Assembly (NCBI GenBank): GCA_963402885.1
Contig: OY727103.1
Location: 18,998,085 to 19,062,084 of the forward strand
Reading direction: 5' to 3'
Origin: Antedon bifida
Lineage: Eukaryota; Echinodermata; Crinoidea; Comatulida; Antedonidae
DNA: 64,000 bases
The position numbers and the translations under genes are program-made. The first letter of the stretch is position 1; the number at the start of each line of letters is the position of its first letter. Below, piece after piece: positions 12,401 through 24,300 of the stretch. The notes below the pieces were generated by a model that saw only the letters and a program-made list of their open reading frames with translations, did not search any database and was not told where the DNA came from.

Positions 12401-14961
12401 TACCTTCCATGTCCAGCTATGATATGAAGATCATCAAAAGGATGGCAGAAATACATGCCTTCATTAGCAACTTTTTCATCTACTTTACTTTGTAATTCAC
12501 TGACATCAACCTTTACAACCTTTGACCCATAACCCTGAAGAAATAATTAGTACTCGGGAAATAATAAAATTGCACTACATATAATTGACTAATCATTGCC
12601 ACTAATAATCATAGTAAAATTAGTACCAAACTATGGAACAATCATTGATTGATATAATATGACACTGAATGTGGTTTTGCAACCTTATATTTTGGAACTT
12701 CTGAGGTAATCCCTGTTTCATATTTGTCAACTTTATATTTGTTTAAATATAAGCTTTGGTATTTGTAATACAAAACAAATATGATTTTCGACAGCCCCTC
12801 AATATTTTGATTTCAGATTTTTGCTGACATGAAAACGAAATGTTATTTGTGACATACAGTCTATATTCGAATAAATGCCCCAGGGCGTTTAGTGTTTGGA
12901 AGCACATTTAGAGGGGGGGCGGGGGGAGCATTTATTTTAGATTGGAGTTTATTTGGAGGAGGCGTTTACTTTCTTTTTTTTGGTGTAATATAATAACATG
13001 TGTAATCAATTAATACCTTCCTATAAATGATAAAACACAGTGGAAAATGAACAAATCTGTTTGGTCAATTGGTAGATCATGAAGTCAATGAATTCTACTA
13101 CAAATAGAAATTTGTTGTAACATAATATTGTGTAAAATATACATGTGGAATAAAATATTCGAATGGCCGTTTATTTGTAGTTGGCTTTTAATTTATTCGA
13201 ATAAATAGGGTATTTGTTTTTGAAATTCATATGGTTGCAAAATTGTTCTATTATTAATCGGTTGACACACTACCTTGAATTTCTATAAACAGACACTTTT
13301 GTTATTTTGCACAACAGTATAAGCTGCCTTTAAGTCTTCTTCTTTTGTTATAAAATATATTCAATAAATAGTTACAAAGACCACAATTCGTACAATATCC
13401 AAAACTTACTCTCATCAACACAGCTCGATTATCTGGCGCTGTCTTTGGCATTAGTACTGTGGCTTGTATACCAAGCTTATTGGCTGCATAACTTAGTGCT
13501 TTCCCGTAATTTCCTGCAGACATAGTGATCACATGACAATCACCGTCGACAACTGCTTTTGGTAAATGTGCCATCTGATTGGCTAATCCTCTTACTTTAA
13601 AAGAACCTGAAATTACAAAAGTTTTTGGGAAATTACAACACTATGAATGATCTATAAATAATAAATTTAAGGTAAATATGACTCAAAGTTAACCGTCCCA
13701 ATTGTTCAATTTCTGCACAACTAATCTCTGGAAATTTATCCTCCAGAAAACTAATCTTTCAACATCTGGACAATTTACCCTGCTGTATTCAAAGTCTCAC
13801 CCTCCAACCCCAGGAGCGGATCCAGCATTATTTTTGCGGAGGGCACACACGATGGTATTGAGCAAATACACTGGCAAATGCACCCTGTTTCGATCATCTG
13901 TAAAAGGTCTTGCACAGCTGTTCTGGTTTGCTTCCGTTCCGGCGCCGGAAAATCAAATTGTTTTCAAGACGCTACACACGACTATGCGCCAATAGGCATG
14001 TAAAGCAAACTTGTTGTTACACACGCATTAGCAATAGTTCGCACACGCAAGCGTTGTTGGATGTGTCTGTACGTACAACACATGCTTGGTTGTCTAAGAC
14101 AAATAATGTGTCTAGTTCACATAGCGAGTATTTCGGTAGTTAAAACAGACCGACTCGACAGTATGACAGTACAGGCTCGGCACTCCCACCCCCAAACCCC
14201 GCTTGGATCCGCGTCTGAACCCCACTCTTAAAAATAATTACTCAAGGACAACTACCACAAACAATTAACAGAGAGAGGATCTACCACTTAGTAGAGTTGC
14301 GGTTTCATTTATTAATAGTGTTGGGTAATAGTTGTCTATGGGTGGTTGTACCCGGGATGAGTCATTGTACAAGTTAATTTTCTACAATATGCTTGTAGCA
14401 TTCTACAATGTTATCCTGAGGCAGATTTTGCCAGCAAGATTTGCTGTCACGACTAAATTGACTCCAACAGGTATTATAAATGGTGTTGAGAAACAAATAA
14501 AAAATGTTAAAAATGTAATGTTGTTCGATTTATAAAGCGCTAAGAGAAAAAACAGAAAGAAATTACAAAGAAAAAAGATGGGTTTTCTTATAAAGAACAA
14601 AAGCAATCAAAGGCTATATTTTGTCAATTGTATAAAGTACAATATTTTGTGATGTTTTTGTATAAAATAATTTGGTACTTTGCTAAATTTGCTGGAATTC
14701 AATTTCTATATTGAAGAACTCCGATTATATAATGTACCCATTTAGGTCATTTATGTATGTGTACAGGAATTAAAATACAATACCGGTTGTTTGTGAATTT
14801 TCTAACTTCAAATGTAGTTGAACATTTTCCTCTATGTTAAATGCTTGCTGACATCGATGTATCATTGGAGTACGAATACACAAAGGACTGTTTTGCACAA
14901 CAGTATAAGCTGCCTTTAAGTTCTCTGTTGTAATAAAATCACTACCTCTATTTTTGATTTT
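9407..14961 (-). CDS. PLP-dependent serine/threonine dehydratase-like enzyme
   Basis: Exons on minus: 14784-14961, 13410-13606, 12404-12534, 11726-11874, 10885-10977, 9407-9651 (stop at 9407). They join in frame to 330 residues, the usual family length; a short upstream Met exon (phase 0) was not found. Motifs in order: RTPM, KLEN, GSFKVRG (Schiff-base Lys), SAGNYGKALSYAA, MPKTAPDN, CHPFDDLHIIAGHG, the phosphate-binding GGGGLLAG, VEPKTACTMFQS, GLSPPYAG and SGAAA, ending VVVVITGGN. Human serine racemase has SSGN, and its second Ser (Ser84) is the re-face acid/base. Here that position is Ala, as in bacterial threonine dehydratases, which favours deaminase over racemase activity (inference). Similar invertebrate proteins are often labelled phenylserine dehydratase-like. 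Introns carry several mobile elements. Confidence 0.88.
10241..10488 (-). mobile_element. tRNA-derived SINE with a LINE-type 3' tail
   Basis: The minus strand has a tRNA-like head with A-box-like GGCTTGGTGGTTATGATG and a near-perfect B box GGTTCAAGTCC. A body follows, ending AGGGTCCCTAATGATCAGC, TGCTGGAT and an A-rich tail. The tail module matches the 3' end of the LINE at 5641-6360. It sits in the last intron of the dehydratase gene. Confidence 0.8.
10736..10846. repeat. Short tandem duplication, unit about 55 bp
   Basis: The block AGTAGTACCAGG ... ACACATTTCAATGACATTG ... CATACCC occurs twice in tandem, followed by the start of a third unit. It is intronic. Confidence 0.85.
11081..11388. 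mobile_element. MITE with about 38-bp imperfect inverted repeats
   Basis: The left end (CATCTG, CAACTTG, AACCAGGTTT in order) recurs inverted at 11345-11388. The core is about 230 bp and non-coding. It lies in the intron between the 10.9-kb and 11.7-kb exons. Confidence 0.65.
12860..13215 (+). repeat. Interspersed repeat with TTCGAATAAA / GGAGGCGTTTA motifs, copy 1
   Basis: Contains ATTCGAATAAATGCC, a G-rich tract, GGAGGCGTTTA, a CTACAAATAG ... ATATTGTGT segment and TTCGAATAAATAGGG. The same motifs in inverse order and orientation occur at 38225-38600, so this is a dispersed family of about 360 bp. Its class is not recognised. Confidence 0.6.
13304..13355 (-). pseudogene. Relic copy of dehydratase exon inside an intron
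   Basis: The minus strand encodes ITKEEDLKAAYTVVQN, matching ITTENLKAAYTVVQN of the exon at 14784-14961, then diverges. The nucleotide match (GCACAACAGTATAAGCTGCC) is nearly perfect. It lies just downstream of the 13410-13606 exon and has no splice sites. Confidence 0.85.
13811..14217. mobile_element. Non-autonomous hAT-like element
   Basis: The left end CAGGAGCGGATCCAGC and the right end GCTTGGATCCGCGTCTG are imperfect inverted repeats of the hAT type (CAGGGGCGGATCC-like). The 407-bp interior has no transposase. A clean 8-bp target duplication is not seen (both flanks are ACCCC-rich). It lies in the first mapped intron of the dehydratase gene and is more GC-rich than its surroundings. Confidence 0.75.
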
Positions 14962-15570
14962 CTATATAAAAAAATAAATAAAACAATAGATAGTTAATTT
15001 GTGTACATAATCGATGGGTTTCTGATAACACATTTTTTACTAATTTTATTTAAAAAAAATCATAATTGTCCCATCTACAACATCTGAGTTCCTTTTTATG
15101 TATTTTTACAGTATTTAAGAAGTAATGTATAATCTAAATACAAAATTATGTTAATACCTGGCAAATTCTAATTAAAAAATGAGACAGAATCTGTCCAGTA
15201 ATTATTTTTATTAACTTTTTTCAATTCCATTTTTGTAAACAAAAATAAAGTTTCGATCCAGAGCCAAATGTTCACAACTAATGCCTTAGTAATAAGAACC
15301 ATACACTATTCACAATGGCTATCCTTACAATGATTAATAAGACAGCAATCATTAGCACATGCACATTGATCAAGATTAATCATACGTGGGTTCATAACCT
15401 ATCAATACTTAACTGATTTTCTTTCTTTTTTTGTATCCACCATATTTTTTATTGACCAATCTTGTTTCAATATTTGGCAAGAGGGAATTGTTGAGAGGCG
15501 GAGCCATAGATTTGATTGCCTATGCACTATCAAGCATAAGGACAGTCTGTACTATATTTTTTTACTGGTA
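14962..15570. other. Upstream region of the dehydratase gene, first exon not identified
   Basis: AT-rich; searched for an ATG-containing exon ending in phase 0 before a minus-strand GT donor, and none was convincing. It may hold part of intron 1. Confidence 0.4.
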
Positions 15571-15848
15571 ATGCACTATAAGACCCCCAGGGAGAGGTGC
15601 GTCATTTACAAATAGTAAATGATGCAGAGGTAGGTTAAAAACCTAAATGGTACGTCACTTCAATAAACAATGGAGCGTCAAAGTCTGTCACTAAAAACAC
15701 TCAAAGTGCATCATAATCCAAGTAAAAGGTTCCTTTGTAATTAAAAAATGGGTGTGTTTTTTGACACAGAGGTTTGCCAAATAGTATCTAAGGTACATGA
15801 CGCATATCTGACAAATGACACACTTCTTCCAGGGGTCAAAAGTGCATC
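15571..15848. mobile_element. MITE with about 37-bp imperfect inverted repeats
   Basis: The left end ATGCACTATAAGACCCCCAG and the following GTGCGTCATTT recur inverted, with mismatches, at 15806-15848. The interior has no coding capacity. Confidence 0.55.
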
Positions 15849-15932
15849 ATACAACTGACAAAGCAAGGATAGTGTATTTCAATCATGAACTAAACAATAT
15901 TGTTTGTTAAATTATTATTTGTTTTTTGTGTG

Positions 15933-17207
15933 TTATTTCTTAACATTTACCGTGGAAGTGAAAGTTGTAGGTACTGTCAAAGATGTTGCATCTTGGATGG
16001 TATGCTGCGTGTCTTGTAACTTCAATTGTTCCTGTGATTCTGTTGAATTTAAATTCTCATTCGTCAAGACATTATCCTCAGACCAAGGTGTAGCATTTGT
16101 TGGTTCAGTATTTTCTAAATGTTCTTGCTTTATCTTGACTGTTTTACTCATCTTGTTTATTGTTTTATCACTGCAAGGACTAACATTTAAACGCTTCAGT
16201 GATGATTCAGATTTGCGAGTTGTTACACACATTTGGTCACGGTTGTTAAAACGGGCACGATCTAATACAGTCATTGTTGTTGATCGTAAGCAGTGATTAT
16301 TGTATAGTCTGCTACAGCCAGCCATCTGACTAATCAGTCTCATTTTTTTACCCAATGTGTTTATCCCTAAGGGAGAGTTCATGAACCACGGTCCGTCAGC
16401 TGGAACAATATCTAAAGGTCTTTGCCACATACAATCAAGGGCTGGATTCAAGACGGCTTTATATTTCTGAAATGAAGATACTGGACAACTAGATGAGCCT
16501 GGTATTTCGTACATGTAGCCATTAATATTACATTCTTCATCATCATCGATTTCTTTTAAAGGCCTAGACTTTGTGAGCATGTCTCGGTGTGCAATGTATC
16601 GTAATGGTCTGCCCTCACGTTCATTATCAGTTTCAATTATAAAATCATTCACTTTCATTTCACGAATTCTTCCATGTCCCCTAGTAGTAAAATAAATCAT
16701 AATGTCCATGAATACTTTGTTCTGTAGGCCCAATGGTGTTGTAACATCTACAGCATCTGAAGCAACAATTTTTGCCATATCTTTATTACTGATTGACTTA
16801 ATAACAATCCCTTTCCCTGCCTTCTTCAGTTTCATCATCATTGCTCTGTATGCACCGTGGATTGCATGAAATTGATCAGTCTTGTTGATATCAATATCTC
16901 TAACCTTTTTAAAATGACGCTGAACTCCGTATTTAATTCCAAAAATGGACTTCTTTGTATAAAGGCTACCGTCTGCTTTCTTCAGAGATATGAAAAATCG
17001 AGAAAGAAACTGATCAAGTTGTTTTTCCTCTAATGATTCTACTTCTCCTAAGGATTTACCGGCGAGGGTTGCAAATTCACTCAAACGATTAATTGCAAAA
17101 CATATTTGCTTTTGAGTATTTAATTTACCTTCATACGCTTCATACGTGCTGTCTAAAAAATCGTTTATTTCTGTTTCATCCACCAAGACAAACTCTGTCT
17201 CTGCCAT
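15933..17207 (-). CDS. Crypton tyrosine-recombinase-derived protein (DUF3504 / KIAA1958-like)
   Basis: Single-exon gene of 424 residues from the Met of MAETEFVLVDE. An in-frame upstream ATG at 17255 would add 16 unconserved residues. Residues about 85-340 resemble the DUF3504 core shared by QRICH1, ZMYM and KIAA1958 proteins and derived from Crypton recombinases: a TKKSIFGIKYGVQRHF segment, IYFTTRGHGRIREMKVNDF (box I arginine), WFMNSPLGINTLGKKM and NNHCLRSTTMTVLDRA (HxxR). After HxxR, the GHKSESSIRSY-type segment of relatives reads TTRKSESSLKRL, so the catalytic Tyr is not at its expected place. Recombinase activity is probably lost, favouring a co-opted nuclear protein over a mobile Crypton (inference). 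The C-terminal 90 residues are low-complexity, polar and Thr/Ser/Gln-rich, with VKIKQE resembling a SUMO-acceptor site. Confidence 0.8.
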   Translation of the reverse strand: MAETEFVLVDETEINDFLDSTYEAYEGKLNTQKQICFAINRLSEFATLAGKSLGEVESLEEKQLDQFLSRFFISLKKADGSLYTKKSIFGIKYGVQRHFKKVRDIDINKTDQFHAIHGAYRAMMMKLKKAGKGIVIKSISNKDMAKIVASDAVDVTTPLGLQNKVFMDIMIYFTTRGHGRIREMKVNDFIIETDNEREGRPLRYIAHRDMLTKSRPLKEIDDDEECNINGYMYEIPGSSSCPVSSFQKYKAVLNPALDCMWQRPLDIVPADGPWFMNSPLGINTLGKKMRLISQMAGCSRLYNNHCLRSTTMTVLDRARFNNRDQMCVTTRKSESSLKRLNVSPCSDKTINKMSKTVKIKQEHLENTEPTNATPWSEDNVLTNENLNSTESQEQLKLQDTQHTIQDATSLTVPTTFTSTVNVKK

Positions 17208-17296
17208 TTTGTGGATTATTGAAGAATATATAATAACAGTAATGTCAAAGGTCAAAATATAATAGGTGTGTGGTGGCGCTATACATGCTTTTTCTT

Positions 17297-17330
17297 AGGG
17301 GTGGGGGGGGGGGGGGTTGTGGGTTTAGGG
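17297..17330 (+). other. Long G-run, quadruplex-prone, upstream of the Crypton-derived gene
   Basis: GGGG, then 14 consecutive G (17303-17316), then GGG and TTTAGGG. It sits about 90-120 nt upstream of the gene's ATG, C-rich on the coding strand. Confidence 0.7.
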
Positions 17331-18329
17331 AATTGAATTGACAACATGTGTAGGCCTACTCTTCTTCTTCTTCTTTCGGAATACTGCTTAACGATCCTTA
17401 AGGATCAAAACAAGCAGGGTTTGTGCGCATGCTATGCATGCATGCATGATATTTAGTCTCTGACTAATTGCACAGTGGCTACTCTACTGGGGAAAGCAAA
17501 GATCATGGAAATAGCCTTTTCAAAAAATAGATTTTTTTGCTGAAACATGCTCAACTATACATACAAAATACCCTGATCTGCCAATTTTAATTTACTAATT
17601 TGCATAAAATTAAAATGGCTGCCATTTATAACTCTGACACAACTGACTTTCGAAATCGAGATGTCCCATCATTCTAAAATGTTCCCAACTTCTTACAGTC
17701 AGGTCAAAGTTTTAAATCTACTTCGGATTTGCCTTAAACAGCAGTCACGGTAGGTCTATTGAAAATGTATAATTTTCAGACTGATATGTTAACTAGACTT
17801 TACCTTAACTAAAACGTACATACAGTACATAAATAATGTATGCAGTAGTGGATCATATGCAGTACTTTTTGTTTACTAGATATACAATAAAAGCAATACG
17901 AATAATTGAATTCAGTTTAATTTAAAATATACTATGTATGTTGTATGACGTCATTTATTAATTTATTCTGATTATACCATAGCGCAATCGTTGTACTATG
18001 ATATGAAGTTTATCATTTTGTTTATTTAATTCCCGGATATCGATACCTATTTCTTAATTAAATGTCAGGATATCAATCAACACACTTTTAACTTCTTATA
18101 TTAACTAATTTAAATTAATCGTGGTACTGCACGTGACATATATATTAATTAACTCTCTTTAATATCTAACCGACTCAGTACCTCATTTTTCTTTCAACCC
18201 TTTTGTTTACACATCAAACACCATTACTTTCAATATTGTGATTAAACACATTTGTTACATCTAAAACAATTCGCTGGCCAAGTGACTCTGTCGATTGTAG
18301 TACTAGATTAAAACATTTCTCTGAAGAAC
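17331..18329. other. Intergenic between divergent genes
   Basis: Separates the minus-strand Crypton-derived gene and the plus-strand receptor, so it should contain both promoters. No clear TATA box was chosen. A CTTCTTCTTCTTC run lies near 17360 and AAAATGGCTGCCAT (MITE-like) near 17611. Confidence 0.4.
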
Positions 18330-21300
18330 ATGTTTATCAAAGAATGGATTCTGAGGTTTTTAATTCTAGTTCTGCTTCAGTGGCTCGTCTGCTCATCTAA
18401 AAACGGTACGGTAGGTCTGATGGCAAATGTGATGATGCGTATTTGGCACCTAATTGTTACAACCTTTATAGAAAAATGACAAACAGTAACTTTGACTCTA
18501 CAGCTCACTATGTCGGTCGGTCGGTCGGTAAACACTAACTTGAGCACGCTACTGCAACCATGTATATGGCCTTGTTAACATTATTTAGGCCTATTTAAAT
18601 TTGAATGTCCATAACCGAACTAGTGGTCGTCCCTGGCGACAAACCTAGAGCATACTCTGCCTTTGTTTATTTAAGTCTATTTATCTGTTTTATATCGATC
18701 AAACCGTAACACACCTACAACTGTTCCAAATTCTTAATAATAATATCGAATGCCATAAGCCAAGCCATGTGAAAAGTCGGCACTCAGGTCAATTGACACA
18801 GAATAGTTGTACTTTCTTATGGTTTTATAGTTTATCCTAATTCAGGTAATTGATTTGACTTTTTATTCTTTGATAATGTCCAAACAATACATAACTGAAT
18901 ATTGTTCTGAAAGGTATGAGCTAATAATAGCAACTTGCTTCTTCGTTCTTGCTTCTTCTACGAACTACAGTTATAAACGACGATTGTTTTTTGGATGCTT
19001 ATTTATATGGTATTTTATGGTAAAGTATACATTCGTTCTGAAATTTAATAGTATGAATTTGCACTTTATTACGTGATGCTCTTTCAATCAAACAATAGAG
19101 CCTAATTTACTGTTTCAACTACCATAATTTTAACATTTTTTTGTTTTTGTATGCTAGCAAATGCATTACCTTAGGAAAACAAACCCAAGCTCCACATTAA
19201 ACATTTCAGTCGGTTTTTTTTTAAACAAACAATAAATGTTTTGTATTCGTCGAATGTGGAGAAAAGTTTTATTCTTTGAAAGCATGACAGTCAATCTTTC
19301 AACTAATAAAAATATTATTCTCATTCAACTCATACTCATTGACTATTGTTTGTGTTTCTCATTCAACTCATACTCATTGACTATTGTTTGTGTTTCCTCT
19401 ACAGTTTCTCCAAATGTAACATGTCCGAATAATATTATTACATATTCTCGTTACACAAAGCCTGTAACATGGGATCCACCAACAGTAACTGATGATGTTG
19501 ACAATGATCTGGTTGCAACGTGTACGCCACTTTCTGGTTCATCATTTAATTCTGGTTCTAGTCGTACTATAAAATGTAATGCAACTGACAGTAGTGGTAA
19601 TACTGATGAATGCAACTTTACTGTACGAATCTTTGTAGGTAGGCCTAAATTAATGTTCTTTGTTAGTTAGTTTCCGAAAGCTCTGATACTTTTTCTGGCT
19701 GTTTTACTTTTTCGTTTTGATTTAGCTTTTTGCATTTTATTTTGTATCTCTATTGAGATCCAGCCACAGCATTGTCATTTTTCAGTAATTTGCCGTTGGA
19801 TTTAAATCTAATAATATGATTTATGTTATAGTTAATAGAATATTAAGAGCATAACACATTGTGTGTAATGTCGAATAGGCTATAATGGTGTTTCCAGATT
19901 TAGGTTTCTAAGTACAACTCGATCCATTCCTTGAATCATGTTTGTTTTATTCTACAGCTGACGTCACAGTAGCATCTATAGCGAAACCAGCTTACCAGTC
20001 GACAACCTATACTTACAGTGGTGTAACATATGACGCTAATTTAGCTCTTGACGGTTCTATTAATACATGCTCACGTACTATTGGTAAGAGATGACACCTA
20101 AAATAGCAGATAAAATGTCACTACTGATATTACTAAAAATAATTATAAATACATAAATACCTTTTCTTATAACTAGTTAGACTCTACACTGTTCAAAATC
20201 CAGATGTTGTTATGCATATTTTAGCCTATTAAGACCATCTAGTATTTCCACACAAAAATGAATGTCAATTAAGACAACAGTTACTAAAACAAATATTATT
20301 TCAATTGATTTTCCTTGGTGTTGCCTAATGGAATTATTGTTTTGATTTTGTTTCTTAAAGTTGAAAGCAACCCTTACTGGTATGTTGATTTAGGACTTAT
20401 ATACAGTGTTAACTATGTTGTTATATATCCTGCAGTCGGATACGAAGGTATGCTGTATAGTCATTGTTCATTTTATAAATATAAAATCTTGAATGGCCTG
20501 GTACTTAGTTTAATTTATTGGATGTATTCTTAAAATGTGATTGGTTAATTACGCATCAGGTTTCATTCGGCATTACATACCTTTACCTAACGGAAAAGTG
20601 TAATGGTGAAAATTAACGCGCTCTAATAATAAAAATACACGTTTAACTTATTGTAAACATTTAAAAATATTTCATTCGATGAACAATTTTCACCATTCAA
20701 CTCAAACATTCATTATTTTTATACTATTCATGTTACACATCTGTACACTATTTTACAGAAACAGTGTTGCTTTTCATATGGGTAATAATAGCTGGGTAAT
20801 AAACAAACAAGATAAGATGAGTTGTATGTTGGCCAAATTTATAATTATCACTTTACTGTGTGCCAAATAACTTTTGTGATTCTATATTGATCATCATCAA
20901 AATCAGATAGTTATTACCTTCTCCTTGGCAACCTCCCACAATGTATTCAAATTCGGAACACTTGGCATAAATGAGTAAATGTTCCTGAAAAATATGATCT
21001 GTGCACTGATGTCTAGAAAACACAAGTAGTAAAAGTAGGTCTAAAAAATTCAGATGTACAGTATCTGAAATTAGAGTTTTCTACACATCCTAAGGATGAA
21101 TATAATACTTTGTATTGAGTGATACTAAAATTATCTTCTTTTACCTGAACAATTTCAGAAACTCTTATTGACACTGATGTCCATGCTTCTACTTCAACCA
21201 GTTCACTCTTTGATGATAATAACCTATGTGGATCCACTTCTTTAGAACGACTCTCTTCAAAGGGATCTTACAAAGTAGACTGCATTAATACATTGATTAG

Positions 21301-24300
21301 TGGGCAATATGTATCTATATCTAAAATGGGAAATAACGATATTATGTTGTGTAATGTGCAAGTTTACGTAGGTAAATCTTATTCACTTGTTACTTCGGTT
21401 AGTCCTCATGATTGAGAACATCAGGACGTCATTGACTGTTCACTTTACATTATGCATCACCTTTGCGTTAGACACCAACAATATATATGTGCTTCATAGT
21501 TGATTTAGTTATTTTCATTTTTAATATTCAAAAAATAGGTAAACCTGTAAACCAACATCCCTTATTGGGTACTCTCCTCTAGGGCCAGGAGGATCCTGAA
21601 CCATGGGTCGCTCATGCCCCTGATCGGATCACTGCACCTAATGTAAAACATCCGATTATTATTTAGAGTATGTATTGGTCTTGGATAATCCGATATGTTG
21701 TAGGCCGTCGCAAAAATCTAAAAAACACAGTTTTGTGAGGAGAGAAGTAGTAGCACGTCCAATATTCCCCACATGCGTACAGTTAATTAACATGACCAAG
21801 TTAGGTCATCACAAATCGAAAACTTTCTGTTAACATGCAATAACTCAGCTGTAACTCAGCAATGAAGTAAACGTAACCACGTGAATAAAGATGTGGTGCG
21901 GTTGTAGAAAATCTCAGGTTTGGCCTACTGGTGGCTGCCACTTACGTGGTTATTGATTGTTAATGCTCACGTCTGTCCAAGATTCGTTTTAATATTGATT
22001 CTTTTTCCCTATTATCATTGTATTTGTTAATATTATTCTATGTATTTATTGTTAGATATAACCAGATGTCTTAGTGACCCTTGCCAAAATGGAGGAACAT
22101 GTATTGATTTTGTGAATCGATTTGAATGTAACTGTACTTCAGGATGGGATGGAGAAACATGTGGCATTGGTTAGTGAGCCTCTCTCTCAATCTACATCAG
22201 TCATTTTTACCTTAATACTTAACCCTCATTTCTTGTATTGCATTTCTATTCATGTTATGTCAGCTAGACCATTTTATGCACAATAAATGACAATTGCACT
22301 TCTCCACCATCTTTTTTAATGAAACATTATACTATATTGCTGTGTGACGTGTACATTGTCTATATAAACATTAGACCATAAGTGAATTCCATGTAGCTTA
22401 CAGTAAATAGAGGTATATTTTGGTTACAGATTACACTGAACATTATACTAACACTTAAACCGTACGTTCCGTTCGACATTTATACTCTAGCGTGAACGTA
22501 CATTGTGTTTCCAATTAGGGATTTAGAAAAAACAAGTATAGAATAAAAACAGGTATCCATTCATTTATAATTCTCCATTCACTTTTAAAATATTAGACGC
22601 CGCAATATGTGGTAGTAACCCGTGCATGAATGCAGGTTCTTGTAGCAGTCAGCAGGATGAGTTCAATTGTACTTGCCTCTCTGGATTCTCTGGATCCTTT
22701 TGTGAAATAAGTAAGTACATTTTGGAAGTAACACTAGTATTATCATCTTATATCCCATAAATGAATGAATGATGCTTGATGAACAATATTGACGAGAACA
22801 AACGAAAGAAACACAGAAAGAAAGAATGAATGAAAAAAGACAAAATAAACAGTACATATTTTATTTACACGGTAGCATATTATTTGTGACTAACTTGCTT
22901 ATTACCTCTTTTTTTTATTTATACATTTAGATATTGATGAATGTGCAAGTAATCCATGTTATAATAATGGCACCTGCATTGATGATGTCTATGGTTATAT
23001 ATGTCAATGTTCAGGTGGCTGGACAGGTTTTAATTGTGACCAAGGTATCTACCATACCATTACATAATACATATTATGCACTTATGTCTACAAGCCTATA
23101 TTAGATTCAATTTTGCCTTGATACTGAACTGTGTAGGTTTTTCAAACAGAAACTATATTCTAAAAAAAAAAGAACATCAATTAATTAGAACATGTTATTA
23201 ACATATACTTATAACATTCTATATCATCATAAAACCGTATAGGGCGTAGATTTTATGAGATGACCATTTAGCTAGTAGAATACTGTAATACCAATCTAAT
23301 ACTTTTCTGAAGATTCTGAGAATCCAAATGTGATATGTCCTAGTGATATTGAACAAAGTTCAGATGTAGACCTGACAACAGTGACCTGGAGTGAACCCTC
23401 TGTCACTGACAATGTTGATACCGACCTGTCAGCCACTTGTACTCCACCTTCTGGTTCTCTGTTTGACATTGGTTCAACTGATGTTAATTGTTCTACTATG
23501 GATACAGATGGTAATACCGGGATATGTGCATTTACACTTACAATCAGTGGTAATGTTCTTTTTATTTAAATGGAACTGAACAAAAGATAATACAGAGTTG
23601 GTGCTTGTCAATAAATGTGTTGTTTAACGGTAGATGAGTTTTGGATGCATCTTAAGATGAGAAGATTGTCAGCTTGTTACTGTTTTAATTTAGCTTAATC
23701 TGTGTCGTAGACGCTAGACCTACATTTAAACGAATTTCATAATTCCACGCCTTACAATGGTATATAAGATAATGTACGATTTAGTAAAAAAACACCTTAT
23801 ATTAATGTCTTTCCATTAAAACCTGTCATTTCATTTTTAAGGTTCATCTGTACCCGGTTACAAGATTGTCGTAATAATGGTTATTGTCATCATTTTGGTG
23901 ATGTTTGCTGCTTTTGTTATTTATCGGTATTGATTTTGTAATTTTTCTATACTAATACTACTAATAACCAATGTATGGCACTATTTGCAAAGAGCAGAGT
24001 GCTTAAACTGGCTGTTGTCATTCTAAATTAGACAATAGCCCATTAAACAACGAACAACGATTTAAACACAACGCACATTTCCTCTGCAAATGAGAAGATA
24101 ATGTCAAAGATTAAGAAATACAGGCCTACACTTTACTGTTGTTGTTTTCTTACACTTTATTAAATCGCTATGCAAACTAAATGCTGTAAAATACAGTCTA
24201 ATGAAAATTTGTCTTTTTGAAATCTTTTAAAAATAAAAATAAACTAAATAAATGTAGGCTTAGTACATTTCAGAACATACTACTTTATTTTACAGGGTAC

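Noticed and set aside
14505..14560. Possible further LINE 3' end (GATTTATAAAGCGCT)
   Set aside because: Only a short motif resembling the 3' UTR of the 2-kb LINE; no coding remnant beside it.
15904..16296. Plus-strand frame of 130 codons
   Set aside because: It is the antisense shadow of the Crypton-derived coding sequence.
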